Position numbers and translations under genes: made by a program. A DNA stretch of 64,000 nucleotides, taken from positions 1 to 64,000 of the forward strand of contig NZ_QMIE01000013.1 of the NCBI RefSeq assembly GCF_007625075.1. Reading direction: 5' to 3'. Source of the DNA: Oceanidesulfovibrio indonesiensis (GTDB taxonomy: Bacteria > Desulfobacterota > Desulfovibrionia > Desulfovibrionales > Desulfovibrionaceae). This document shows, piece by piece, positions 56,476 to 64,000 of the stretch (positions are counted from its first letter, which is position 1; each line of letters starts with the position of its first letter). The notes beneath the pieces are model-generated. The model was not told the DNA's origin and did no database searches. It saw nothing but the letters and a program-made list of their open reading frames with translations.

Positions 56476-58227
56476 ATGCAGCCGAAAATCATGGAGGAAC
56501 GATACGGTCGATTCAAGGAATCTGCCCTCACCCTGTTCTCTACACTCCACGAACTCGCCGTCGAGGTTGGCGAAACGCACGCCAAGGAAGCGGCGCGCGA
56601 CCTCGTCACCTCCATCAACGAACCGTTTCTTTTTGTTGTCGTGGGCGAGGTGAAGGCAGGCAAGTCCAGCTTCATCAACGCCCTGCTCCAGGACGACGTC
56701 TGCGAAGTCGCTCCAGACCCCTGCACCGACGCCATCCAGAAGATCGTCTACAGCGACGAGCCCTATACGCGCGAGATTTCCCAGGCCCTGCGGGAGATGG
56801 GCCGGCCTGCGCCTATTCTGCGGGACATCGCCATCGTGGACACGCCGGGCACGAACACACTGATCGCCCACCACCAGGAAGTCACGGAAGGTTTCATTCC
56901 CCGGGCCGATCTGGTGATTTTCGTGTTCCCGGCCATCAATCCCTACACCAAGACAGCGTGGGAGTTTTTCGACTTCGTCCACCGCGACTGGCACAAGAAG
57001 ATCGTGTTCGTGCTCCAGCAGGCGGACCGCGCAACGGATCGCGAGTTGGAGATCAACACAAGGCGCGTTCGGGAGCTCGCCGGCGAACGCGGTATTTCTG
57101 AACCACGCATCTTCGCCGTGTCGGCCCAGGAATCCCGCGTCAATCCGGAAGCCGGCGGCATGGAAGCCATCTGGCGGGCCATCCGCGAGACCGTCACTGG
57201 CGGCCGGCACTACCTGCTCAAAATGCATTCCCTGCTGGAGACCGCATTGCACGCCCACGAGTTGCTCGGCACGGAGCTCTCACGCCAGCGCGAGGCTCTG
57301 GAGCAGGACCGCAAGGAGCAGGCCCTCGTGCTGGAGTACCTCGCCCTTGGCGAGAAAGGCTCCCTGGCCGACCTGGAAGCCATTGTGGACCGCAGTCTGG
57401 CGGCATACGACCGCGAAGCGGCAGCCGCCGTGAGCGAGTTCGAGGAAGGGCTCGGCCTGTTCAGCCTGCTGTCAAATTCGTTCAAAGCCGTCACCGGTCG
57501 CAAGAATAATCTCAAGCGCTGGCTGGAAGATATCAACCGTCGTTTCGAGGAACGCTTCGCCAAGGAGATGGAGATCATCACCAACCGCGCCGCCGGAGAG
57601 CTCGCCTCCGGCATGGGCAAGGTGGTGGACGGTCTACTCGGTCAGTTGGAACGCTCGGCCAGCCGCGTGCCGCCTGGGGTAAAATCCCGCGATGTGGCCG
57701 CCGACCGCCTGGCCGTGGTCCGGCAGGTGACGGACAACGTCTTCAGACTCCGGGAAAAGCCGGCCGCAACCGGCGCGCTCTCTCCGGACGAGCTGCGCAA
57801 GCTCGGCGACCGCACCGTGGTGGGGGGGTTCATCACCGCCGTGGGAGCGATCATCGCGGCCTCGGCCCACGCCGTGGTTTTCGACGTTACCGGCGGGCTG
57901 GTGACCACCGCCGGGGCGATCATCGCCCTCAACGCCATCGCCTTCAAGCGCCGAGGGGCTATACGCGCATTCCGCGAGTCCTTCGAGCAGGGGCGCGACA
58001 GGCTCGAAGAAGAACTGCGCGAACGCCTGGCCGGCGAAGTGGAGACAGTCTACCAGGACCTCAAAGAAGCCTTCGAACCACTTTTCAGCCATGTGGCCAC
58101 CCAGGAAAAGCGCGTGGGCGAACTGGGCGGACGGCACGAGGCCATCGGCACGGACCTTCGCGCCGAGCTGGGCAGACTGGACGAGCTGGAAACGAACGAC
58201 GCCCGGACAGGGACCGACGGTTCGTGA
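56476..58227 (+). CDS. Bacterial dynamin-like GTPase
   Basis: A 583-residue large GTPase of the bacterial dynamin family, expected to bind and remodel membranes. G1 is GEVKAGKSS (57-65), G2 a Thr in PCTDA, G3 DTPG (122-125). G4 is unusual: VLQQADRATD lacks the N/TKxD form. The middle region (about 240-440) is long and helical. A pair of hydrophobic stretches at about 452-490 (VVGGFITAVGAIIAASAHAV, then GGLVTTAGAIIALNAIAF) looks like a membrane hairpin paddle. The tail is coiled coil. It is single, not paired as in many dynamin operons. The start follows GGGAG. Confidence 0.88.
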   Translation: MQPKIMEERYGRFKESALTLFSTLHELAVEVGETHAKEAARDLVTSINEPFLFVVVGEVKAGKSSFINALLQDDVCEVAPDPCTDAIQKIVYSDEPYTREISQALREMGRPAPILRDIAIVDTPGTNTLIAHHQEVTEGFIPRADLVIFVFPAINPYTKTAWEFFDFVHRDWHKKIVFVLQQADRATDRELEINTRRVRELAGERGISEPRIFAVSAQESRVNPEAGGMEAIWRAIRETVTGGRHYLLKMHSLLETALHAHELLGTELSRQREALEQDRKEQALVLEYLALGEKGSLADLEAIVDRSLAAYDREAAAAVSEFEEGLGLFSLLSNSFKAVTGRKNNLKRWLEDINRRFEERFAKEMEIITNRAAGELASGMGKVVDGLLGQLERSASRVPPGVKSRDVAADRLAVVRQVTDNVFRLREKPAATGALSPDELRKLGDRTVVGGFITAVGAIIAASAHAVVFDVTGGLVTTAGAIIALNAIAFKRRGAIRAFRESFEQGRDRLEEELRERLAGEVETVYQDLKEAFEPLFSHVATQEKRVGELGGRHEAIGTDLRAELGRLDELETNDARTGTDGS

Positions 58228-58230
58228 CTG

Positions 58231-58373
58231 GCTGTTGAAAAATCCATTTTTGCAGGCAGATCAAAAAGATTCGAATGCATGGCGCGAAATAGATCAAGAC
58301 TGAAGCCCGCTCCCTGTATGAGAAGTTTTTTGAAGCAACGCAGCAATCAGACCTTTTTCAGCAGTTTGCTGAC
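58231..58373. repeat. Dispersed intergenic repeat, copy B
   Basis: Begins CTGGCTGTTGAAAAATCC and ends CAGCAATCAGACCTTTTTCA then GCAGTTTGCTG. The ends are imperfect inverted repeats (CTGTTGAAAAA against TTTTTCAGCAG). The right end matches copy A near 38.9 kb over about 39 bases with few differences. The middle is AT-rich and non-coding. It could be a small non-autonomous transposable element or a REP-like unit. Confidence 0.65.
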
Positions 58374-58489
58374 CGGATAAATCGGCATTTGGATGCCCCT
58401 GCTCTTGACCGCAGGCAGCGGCGTGGGGCATCCACACGGATATTTTGACAACGCAGCACGATTCCCATTACGCCAAGGAGCCCGCTACG

Positions 58490-59791
58490 ATGATCTACGA
58501 CGTGGACAAGGAGACCCTCCCCCGCGAAGACATGGAGGCCTTGCAACTCCGCCGCCTCAAGGACCTGTGCGAACGCGTGTATTCGCGCGTGCCCTTCTAC
58601 AAGAAAAAGTTCGACGAAGCCGGCATCACCCCGGCTGACATCCGTTCCCTGAGCGACATCAAGTACCTGCCCTTCACCGAAAAGCAGGATCTGCGCAACC
58701 ACTACCCGTACGGCCTGTTCGCCGTGCCCAAGGAGAACATCGTGCGGCTGCACGCCTCCAGCGGCACCACCGGACGCGCCACCGTGGTGGGCTATACCCA
58801 GCGCGACCTGGACAACTGGGCCGACTGCATGGCCCGCTCCTTCATGGCGGCAGGCGCCACGCGCAAGGACATCATCCACAACGCCTACGGTTACGGCCTG
58901 TTCACGGGCGGCCTGGGCGCGCACTACGGCGCGGAGCGTCTGGGCGCCACCGTAGTGCCTGTATCCGGCGGCGCCACCCGGCGGCAGATATCCCTGCTCA
59001 AGGATTTCGGCCCCACGGTCATCTGCTGCACGCCGTCCTACATGGTCTTTCTGCACGAAACTGCGCGGGAGATGGGAATAGACTTCAAGGAGCTGCCTTT
59101 GCGCATCGGCGTCTTCGGGGCCGAGCCCTGGACCGACGAGATGCGCCGCGACATCGAATCCAAAACCGGCATCACTGCCGTGAACATCTACGGCCTCTCG
59201 GAGGTCATGGGACCCGGCGTAGCCATGGAATGCCACGAGGCGCAGTGCGGCATGCACATCTACGAGGACCACTTCCTGCCCGAGATCATCAACCCCTCCA
59301 ACGGCGAGCAGATGGCTCCCGGCGAGGACGGCGAACTCGTCTTCACCACGCTCACCAAGGAAGGCATCCCGCTCATCCGCTATCGCACCCGCGATCTCAC
59401 CAACCTGGACTACACACCGTGCGTCTGCGGCCGCTCCACCGTGCGCATGGGCCGCATCAAAGGCCGCTCGGACGACATGCTCATCATCCGCGGGGTCAAC
59501 GTCTTCCCCTCGCAGATCGAAAGCCTGCTTCTGGAGACCGCCGGCCTCACCCCGCACTACCAGATCATCGTCAGCCGCCAGGGCGCTATGGACACCATGG
59601 AAGTGCAGGTGGAAGTGGACGAAAAGATGTTCTCGGACGAGATCAAGTATCTGCAGCGCCGCGAACGCGAGATACAGAACAACATCAAGGAGTTCCTCGG
59701 CGTAACGGCGTCCGTGAAGCTTGTGGAGCCGCAGTCCATCGAACGCAGCGTGGGCAAGGCCAAACGCGTCATCGACAAGCGCGGCGAGTAA
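58490..59791 (+). CDS. Phenylacetate-CoA ligase family protein
   Basis: A 433-residue acyl-adenylate-forming enzyme that activates phenylacetate or a related aromatic acid with CoA. The AMP-binding motif is [17 protein letters not shown], then [20 protein letters not shown] and the C-terminal [20 protein letters not shown]. Length matches PaaK. In Desulfovibrio such genes often serve indolepyruvate/phenylacetate formation from amino acids; that is inference. The start follows AAGGAGCCCGCTACG, inside a longer open frame. Confidence 0.93.
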   Translation: MIYDVDKETLPREDMEALQLRRLKDLCERVYSRVPFYKKKFDEAGITPADIRSLSDIKYLPFTEKQDLRNHYPYGLFAVPKENIVRLHASSGTTGRATVVGYTQRDLDNWADCMARSFMAAGATRKDIIHNAYGYGLFTGGLGAHYGAERLGATVVPVSGGATRRQISLLKDFGPTVICCTPSYMVFLHETAREMGIDFKELPLRIGVFGAEPWTDEMRRDIESKTGITAVNIYGLSEVMGPGVAMECHEAQCGMHIYEDHFLPEIINPSNGEQMAPGEDGELVFTTLTKEGIPLIRYRTRDLTNLDYTPCVCGRSTVRMGRIKGRSDDMLIIRGVNVFPSQIESLLLETAGLTPHYQIIVSRQGAMDTMEVQVEVDEKMFSDEIKYLQRREREIQNNIKEFLGVTASVKLVEPQSIERSVGKAKRVIDKRGE

Positions 59792-59821
59792 CTACAGATT
59801 ATAATGCTCTTTAAGGGCACT

Positions 59822-59944
59822 CTTGGGTGGACGCTGTCCCCCAAGCCCCTTGCCAGCGGGCTATGCTCCCTGGGCCCTGTACTGGAGGTCCGGGGACCAT
59901 AGGTCCCCGGCGGGTGTCTGAGGGCGGAGTCCTCAGGAGAAACC
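59822..59944. repeat. GC-rich hairpin repeat, copy 2
   Basis: Contains GGTCCGGGGACC and CATAGGTCCCCGG, then CTGAGGGCGGAGTCCTCAG, which mirrors the order of hairpins in the copy near 53.27 kb. The copies differ in bases but share the layout, including the run GGGCGGAGTCC against GGGCGGAGCCC. It may terminate transcription of both flanking genes. Confidence 0.5.
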
Positions 59945-59947
59945 TGA

Positions 59948-60679
59948 CTACGGCATGAAGCCTTCGAACACATACGCATCCGCCCAGGTGCGCGCCGCGG
60001 CCAGGGCGGCAGGGCTTTTCAGCGTCCAGGTGATGAGCGACACGTCCTGCAACCCCAGCCTGGCGACCCAGGCGTCCGGCTGGCATTCGTGATGCACGGA
60101 CACGGCGTGCGGCTTGGACAGTTTGTGGTGCCAGCGCTCGCGGCGGTGCTGTGCTTCGCCTATTGGACCCGGCGGACACGGCCCGATGATCAGACACCGA
60201 GGCAGGTGCGGCGCGTGCTCGGCAAACCAGTTGACGGACAACCCCTGGAACGAGGCGACCAGGACCGGCCCATTATAGCGCGAAAGCAGTTCCGCCACGG
60301 CGGCTTCCAAAGCGCCGACCCGACCGGACGGCTTGAGCTCCAGATACAGCGGCGCCTTGCCGCGCACCATGGCGAGCACGGTATTCAGAAACGGAATGGA
60401 GTGCCGACCCGGACCGCGCAACTGCAGGAACTGAAGCGCGGCAGCGTCGGACTCTTCAATGATTCCGGCAGCGCCGGTCATGCGTTCCAGGGCCTCGTCG
60501 TGGAACACGGCCACTCGGCCGTCTGCCGTGAGTCTGAGGTCGAGCTCTATACCATAGCCGGCGTCTATGGCCGCTCCGAAGGCGGCTATGGAGTTCTCCG
60601 GCTTGTTCGGCCCATGCAATCCTCGGTGCGCGAACAGCGCGCCATCCAACCAGTCGAGCATTCCTGCGCCTTTATCCAT
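59948..60679 (-). CDS. Glycerophosphodiester phosphodiesterase family protein
   Basis: A 243-residue TIM-barrel enzyme that hydrolyses glycerophosphodiesters to glycerol-3-phosphate and an alcohol. Catalytic and metal residues are visible: ALFAHRGLHGPNKPENSIAA (His-Arg, Glu-Asn), IELDLRLTADGRVAVFHDEA (Glu-Leu-Asp, His-Asp) and LYLELKP. No signal peptide, so cytoplasmic (UgpQ-like). The start is uncertain: this ATG, one 18 bases on, or one 48 bases upstream; none has a strong site. Divergent from the acyl-CoA ligase. Confidence 0.88.
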   Translation of the reverse strand: MDKGAGMLDWLDGALFAHRGLHGPNKPENSIAAFGAAIDAGYGIELDLRLTADGRVAVFHDEALERMTGAAGIIEESDAAALQFLQLRGPGRHSIPFLNTVLAMVRGKAPLYLELKPSGRVGALEAAVAELLSRYNGPVLVASFQGLSVNWFAEHAPHLPRCLIIGPCPPGPIGEAQHRRERWHHKLSKPHAVSVHHECQPDAWVARLGLQDVSLITWTLKSPAALAAARTWADAYVFEGFMP

Positions 60680-60738
60680 GTTGCAGTGAACGGTACCGCG
60701 GCCCCCAAAGAACATTTCAGGCAACAATACACGTGTTT

Positions 60739-62427
60739 ATGATACACCCACACATAATGGACAACACTAACGAACACATACGGCCCTGGTTCGACAGCTA
60801 CGACCCGGAGGTCCCGACGCGTCTCGGATTCAGGCCCACCCCTCTGTACGCGTATCTGGACGACGCCGCCAGAAAAAATCCGCGCCATACAGCCCTGCTC
60901 TTCCAGAACTACCGCCTCTCCTACGGCGCGCTTCTGGAAAAAGCCGAGCGCGTGGCCGCCGGACTCGTCGATGCGGGACTTGCTCCGGGCGACCGCGTCG
61001 CGGTGATGCTTCCGAATCTGCCCCAGACCATCATCGCCTTTTGGGGCGTGCTCAAGGCCGGCGGCGTGCTCGTCATGATCAATCCACTGGCCATGGAAAA
61101 GGAGCTGACCCATCAGATAGGATACTCCGGCGCGCGGTTCCTCATCACGCTCCAGCGGCTTTGGGAGCGCGTGGCCCCGCTGGCCGAACAGCTCAGCCTG
61201 GAACGCACCTACCTGACCACCATCGCCGACGGCCTCGCCTTTCCCAAAAACTGGCTCTACACCCTCTCGCGCCGGCGCGAAGGGTTCAAGCCGCCCGCCT
61301 ACGACGGCTCCACGCTCCTTCCCTGGAAAGCGCTGGTGAATACGCGCCGCCGGGAGGCCGGACGGGTGGGTGATCCCGAAGAATCACTGGCCTGCATCCA
61401 GTACACAGGCGGCACCACCGGGCTGCCCAAGGGGGCCATGCTCACCCATGCAAATCTCTCATACAACGTCAGCCAGTGCGTGGCGGTTATTCACGGCCTG
61501 GAGCCGAGCAATGAAACGTTCCTGGGGCTGCTGCCGTATTTCCACGTGTACGGTCTCACAGTGTGCATCGCCCTGCCCACGGCGGTAAGCGCATCCATGC
61601 TGCCGTTCCCTCGCTTTGCGCCGATCGACGTCCTGGAGGCCATCCGCAAACACAGCCCCACGGTATTTCCTGGCGCGCCTGCCGTGTATATTGCGCTCAT
61701 GCGCCAGAAAAATCTGTCGGAGTACGACCTGAGTTCGCTCAAATACTGCATCTCAGGATCGGCTCCCATGCCAGTGGAAGCGCTCAAGCGGTTCCAGGAC
61801 CTCACCGGCGCCGGCATCCTGGAAGGCTTCGGCCTCACGGAGACCTCCCCGGTCACCCACCTGAACCCCTTGCAGGGAACGCGGAAGATTGGCTCCATCG
61901 GCCTGCCCCTGCCGGATACGGACTGCCGCATCGTGCATATGGAGACCGGGGAGGACCTGCCCCCGGGCGAGCCTGGCGAGCTGCTCATCAAAGGCCCGCA
62001 GGTGATGCGCGGCTACTGGAACAAACCTGAGGAAACGGCCGAGGTGCTGCGCGACGGCTGGTTCGCCACCGGCGACATCGCCACCATGGACCCGGACGGC
62101 TATTTCCGCATCGTAGACCGCAAGAAAGACATGATCATCACGGCGGGGTACAACGTCTACCCCCGCGAGGTGGAGGAAACGCTCATGGAGCATCCGGCCG
62201 TGAAGGAAGCGGCCGTGGTGGGCAGGAACCATCCCACACGCGGCGAGTCGGTGGTGGCATACGTCGTGCCGGAAGGCGGAGCGGACATCACCGCGTCGGA
62301 ACTCATCGGCTGGTGTCGTGGCAAGATCGCCCCGTACAAGGTGCCGCGCGAGGTGGTCATGCGGGAGGATCTGCCGAAATCGGTAATCGGCAAACTGCTC
62401 CGAAAGGAGTTGCGTACGGGGTCGTAG
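60739..62427 (+). CDS. Long-chain fatty acid--CoA ligase
   Basis: A 562-residue FadD-like acyl-CoA synthetase. The AMP-binding core is QYTGGTTGLPKGAMLTHANL, followed by GFGLTETSPVTHLNP, DGWFATGDIATMDPDGYFRI and VDRKKDMIITAGYNVYPREV, and the catalytic Lys is near the C-terminus (LPKSVIGKLLRKEL). Start uncertain: GTG at 60733, ATG at 60739 or ATG at 60757; no clear ribosome site. Role: activation of fatty acids for lipid use or degradation. Confidence 0.94.
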   Translation: MIHPHIMDNTNEHIRPWFDSYDPEVPTRLGFRPTPLYAYLDDAARKNPRHTALLFQNYRLSYGALLEKAERVAAGLVDAGLAPGDRVAVMLPNLPQTIIAFWGVLKAGGVLVMINPLAMEKELTHQIGYSGARFLITLQRLWERVAPLAEQLSLERTYLTTIADGLAFPKNWLYTLSRRREGFKPPAYDGSTLLPWKALVNTRRREAGRVGDPEESLACIQYTGGTTGLPKGAMLTHANLSYNVSQCVAVIHGLEPSNETFLGLLPYFHVYGLTVCIALPTAVSASMLPFPRFAPIDVLEAIRKHSPTVFPGAPAVYIALMRQKNLSEYDLSSLKYCISGSAPMPVEALKRFQDLTGAGILEGFGLTETSPVTHLNPLQGTRKIGSIGLPLPDTDCRIVHMETGEDLPPGEPGELLIKGPQVMRGYWNKPEETAEVLRDGWFATGDIATMDPDGYFRIVDRKKDMIITAGYNVYPREVEETLMEHPAVKEAAVVGRNHPTRGESVVAYVVPEGGADITASELIGWCRGKIAPYKVPREVVMREDLPKSVIGKLLRKELRTGS

Positions 62428-62567
62428 TGCATCTATTACCCCTCATATGTTCGTTCCCCAACCATAAGCCCCGGCGGACCATACGGCGAATGACGCCGGA
62501 CACGAAGTTAAAACAAAATCCTTGCTGGATACAATGGTACGAAGCAATTCTCGTTGAAGGATAATTC

Positions 62568-64000
62568 ATGCTCGTCATTCTTATCAGCTTCGCTTTTGGA
62601 TTTGGATGGATTCTGGCCCGCATCGGCCTGCCGCCCATGGTCGGCTTTCTCGTCGCTGGTTTTGCCTATAATTTCGCTGGACTGACGCCGCCTGACGGAT
62701 TGGATCTCGTCGCAGATCTCGGCATCACCCTGCTTCTGTTCTCCATCGGCCTCAAGCTGGACGTGCGCAGCCTCCTGAAAGCTGAAGTCTGGGCCAGCGC
62801 GACCATGCAAATGCTGGCGACCACGGTGTTCATGTGCGGCGTATTGTTCCTGGGGCAACGGCTCTTCACTTCGGAGCTCTTGGCCATGTCCTGGTCGACC
62901 CTATTGATCCTTGCCTTTGCGCTATCTTTTTCCAGCACCGTTTTTGCGGTCAAAGTTCTGGAGGACAAGGGCGACCTCTTCGCATTGTACGGCAAGATCG
63001 CTATCGGCATCCTGATCATGCAGGACCTGTTCGCGGTCCTGTTCCTCAGCGCATCGGGGGGCAAGATCCCGAGCATCTGGGCGTTGTGCCTTCTGGGGTT
63101 GCCGCTGATGCGCCCCATCCTTTTCCGATTGCTGGACCTCGCCGGCCGCGGGGAGCTGTTCGTGCTCTGCGGGCTGTTCATCGCCCTCGGCGTTGGCGCG
63201 GAGTTGTTCTCCCTGGTGGGGTTGAAGCCCGACCTTGGCGCACTGATTATTGGCGGACTGCTCGCGACATATCCGCGGGCTTCGGAACTTTCCCGCGCTT
63301 TGTTCAGCTTCAAGGAGCTCATGCTGGTCGGATTTTTCCTGTCCATAGGCATGACCGGGCTGCCGACATGGGAAATGCTCATCGCCGCGGCGCTGCTGTG
63401 CCTCATTTTGCCGTTCAAGACCGGCATATACCACGCCGTCGTGAGCCTTTTCGGGTTGCGTGCGCGCACCAGCCTGTTCGCATCCCTGGCGCTGACGAAC
63501 TATTCGGAATTCGGGTTGATCGTGGCCGCAATCGCTGTGGGACAAGGGGTGCTTTCCCCCGAGTGGTTGATGATCACGGCCATGACCGTGAGCCTGAGCT
63601 TTGCGATATCCGCGCCGCTGAGCGCCAACGCCGAGTTCCTGTACAGAAAAATGCACGGCTGGCTGTGCCGCTTCGAGCGAGATTCCTGCCATCCGCTCGA
63701 AGAGCCCATAGATCTGAGCTCCATGCGGGTGGTGATCATGGGCTTGGGTCGGATAGGGACCGGTGCGTACGACGAACTGCGGGAAGTCTATGGCAATGCG
63801 ATATGCGGGGTCGAACATGCGCCGGACCGGGTGGACCACAATCGGGAGCAAGGCCGGAACGTGATCCTTGCCGACGCCTGCGACACGGAGTTCTGGCTCA
63901 AACTGCGCACAGACGAACAACTGGAACTGGTGATTCTGGCAATGCCGAAGCATCATGGCAACATGTATGCCGCGCAGCAGATCCGCAATCTGGGAATCCA
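62568..64000 (+). CDS. Kef-type monovalent cation:proton antiporter, cut by the window end
   Basis: A CPA2-family membrane protein, 477 codons visible. About a dozen hydrophobic helices span residues 1-370, with the family motifs ARIGLPPMVGFLVAGF near the N-terminus and GLKPDLGALIIGGLLA later. A TrkA-N-like Rossmann domain begins near residue 385 (MRVVIMGLGRIGTGAYDELR) and binds NAD or NADH as a gate. It exchanges K+ or Na+ for H+, often as a stress-response efflux. The start follows GAAGGATAATTC. The 3' end lies outside the window. Confidence 0.92.
   Translation, partial: MLVILISFAFGFGWILARIGLPPMVGFLVAGFAYNFAGLTPPDGLDLVADLGITLLLFSIGLKLDVRSLLKAEVWASATMQMLATTVFMCGVLFLGQRLFTSELLAMSWSTLLILAFALSFSSTVFAVKVLEDKGDLFALYGKIAIGILIMQDLFAVLFLSASGGKIPSIWALCLLGLPLMRPILFRLLDLAGRGELFVLCGLFIALGVGAELFSLVGLKPDLGALIIGGLLATYPRASELSRALFSFKELMLVGFFLSIGMTGLPTWEMLIAAALLCLILPFKTGIYHAVVSLFGLRARTSLFASLALTNYSEFGLIVAAIAVGQGVLSPEWLMITAMTVSLSFAISAPLSANAEFLYRKMHGWLCRFERDSCHPLEEPIDLSSMRVVIMGLGRIGTGAYDELREVYGNAICGVEHAPDRVDHNREQGRNVILADACDTEFWLKLRTDEQLELVILAMPKHHGNMYAAQQIRNLGI

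Overview
The window comes from a GC-rich genome that looks like an anaerobic, motile, Gram-negative Desulfovibrio-type bacterium (Desulfovibrionaceae). The signs are a Desulfovibrio-type outer-membrane porin, a lipoprotein NrfA with its NrfH quinol dehydrogenase, a TAXI-type TRAP transporter, several chemoreceptors and HDOD/hybrid-kinase signalling, a phenylacetate-CoA ligase-type enzyme, and two kinds of dispersed intergenic repeat. The genus is an inference from gene content; no rRNA or tRNA was found.

Layout. (1) 1-1.6 kb is mobile debris: the start of an IS5-type transposase running off the left edge, the truncated N-terminus of a P4-type tyrosine integrase, and a decayed IS5-family element with 13-bp inverted repeats. 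(2) 2.2-11.9 kb is a hook/filament locus: a small HC2 zinc-finger protein, flgD, flgE, flgK, flgL and fliD on the plus strand, then convergent flagellin and an ECF-type sigma factor gene on the minus strand. (3) 12.1-19.7 kb holds a CpxR/CpxA-like two-component system, a cytoplasmic molybdopterin oxidoreductase fused to a class I glutamine amidotransferase-like domain, and nrfHA for nitrite ammonification. (4) 20.2-30.8 kb is a signalling block: a soluble PAS chemoreceptor, a porin, an HDOD protein overlapping a hybrid histidine kinase, a convergent protein of two receiver domains, and a membrane chemoreceptor. (5) 30.9-37.5 kb carries a gamma-glutamyltransferase-like enzyme, a TRAP-TAXI transporter whose two genes are separated by two hairpins, and two small exported proteins. 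(6) 37.6-45.5 kb holds small zinc-ribbon and FHA proteins, then minus-strand housekeeping genes yggT, DUF167, DUF465, ilvB, ilvN and ilvC, a HAD phosphatase and two unrecognised proteins. (7) 45.7-51.8 kb pairs tatA with a convergent five-gene set of exported envelope proteins headed by a Tat-signal amidase. (8) 52-64 kb holds sixA, DUF429, gpmI, rsfS, a nitroreductase, a bacterial dynamin-like GTPase, two acyl-CoA-forming ligases, a glycerophosphodiesterase and the start of a Kef-type antiporter.

How genes may work together. The flagellar genes make hook, junction, cap and filament in assembly order. They are flanked by an ECF-like sigma factor and an HC2-finger protein that could be its antagonist. 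NrfH passes menaquinol electrons to NrfA. The branched-chain amino-acid genes form one tight run. The envelope set (amidase, two TPR proteins, an LPP20/FlgT-like protein, an SLH lipoprotein and an unknown) looks like a cell-wall or outer-envelope module.

No obvious defence system, CRISPR array or secondary-metabolite cluster is present. The best candidates for something undescribed are the molybdopterin oxidoreductase fusion whose amidotransferase His is replaced by Arg, the exported amidase/TPR/LPP20/SLH set, and the possible sigma/anti-sigma pair around the flagellar filament genes. All three are hypotheses. All coordinates and motifs come from reading the sequence; no database search was run.
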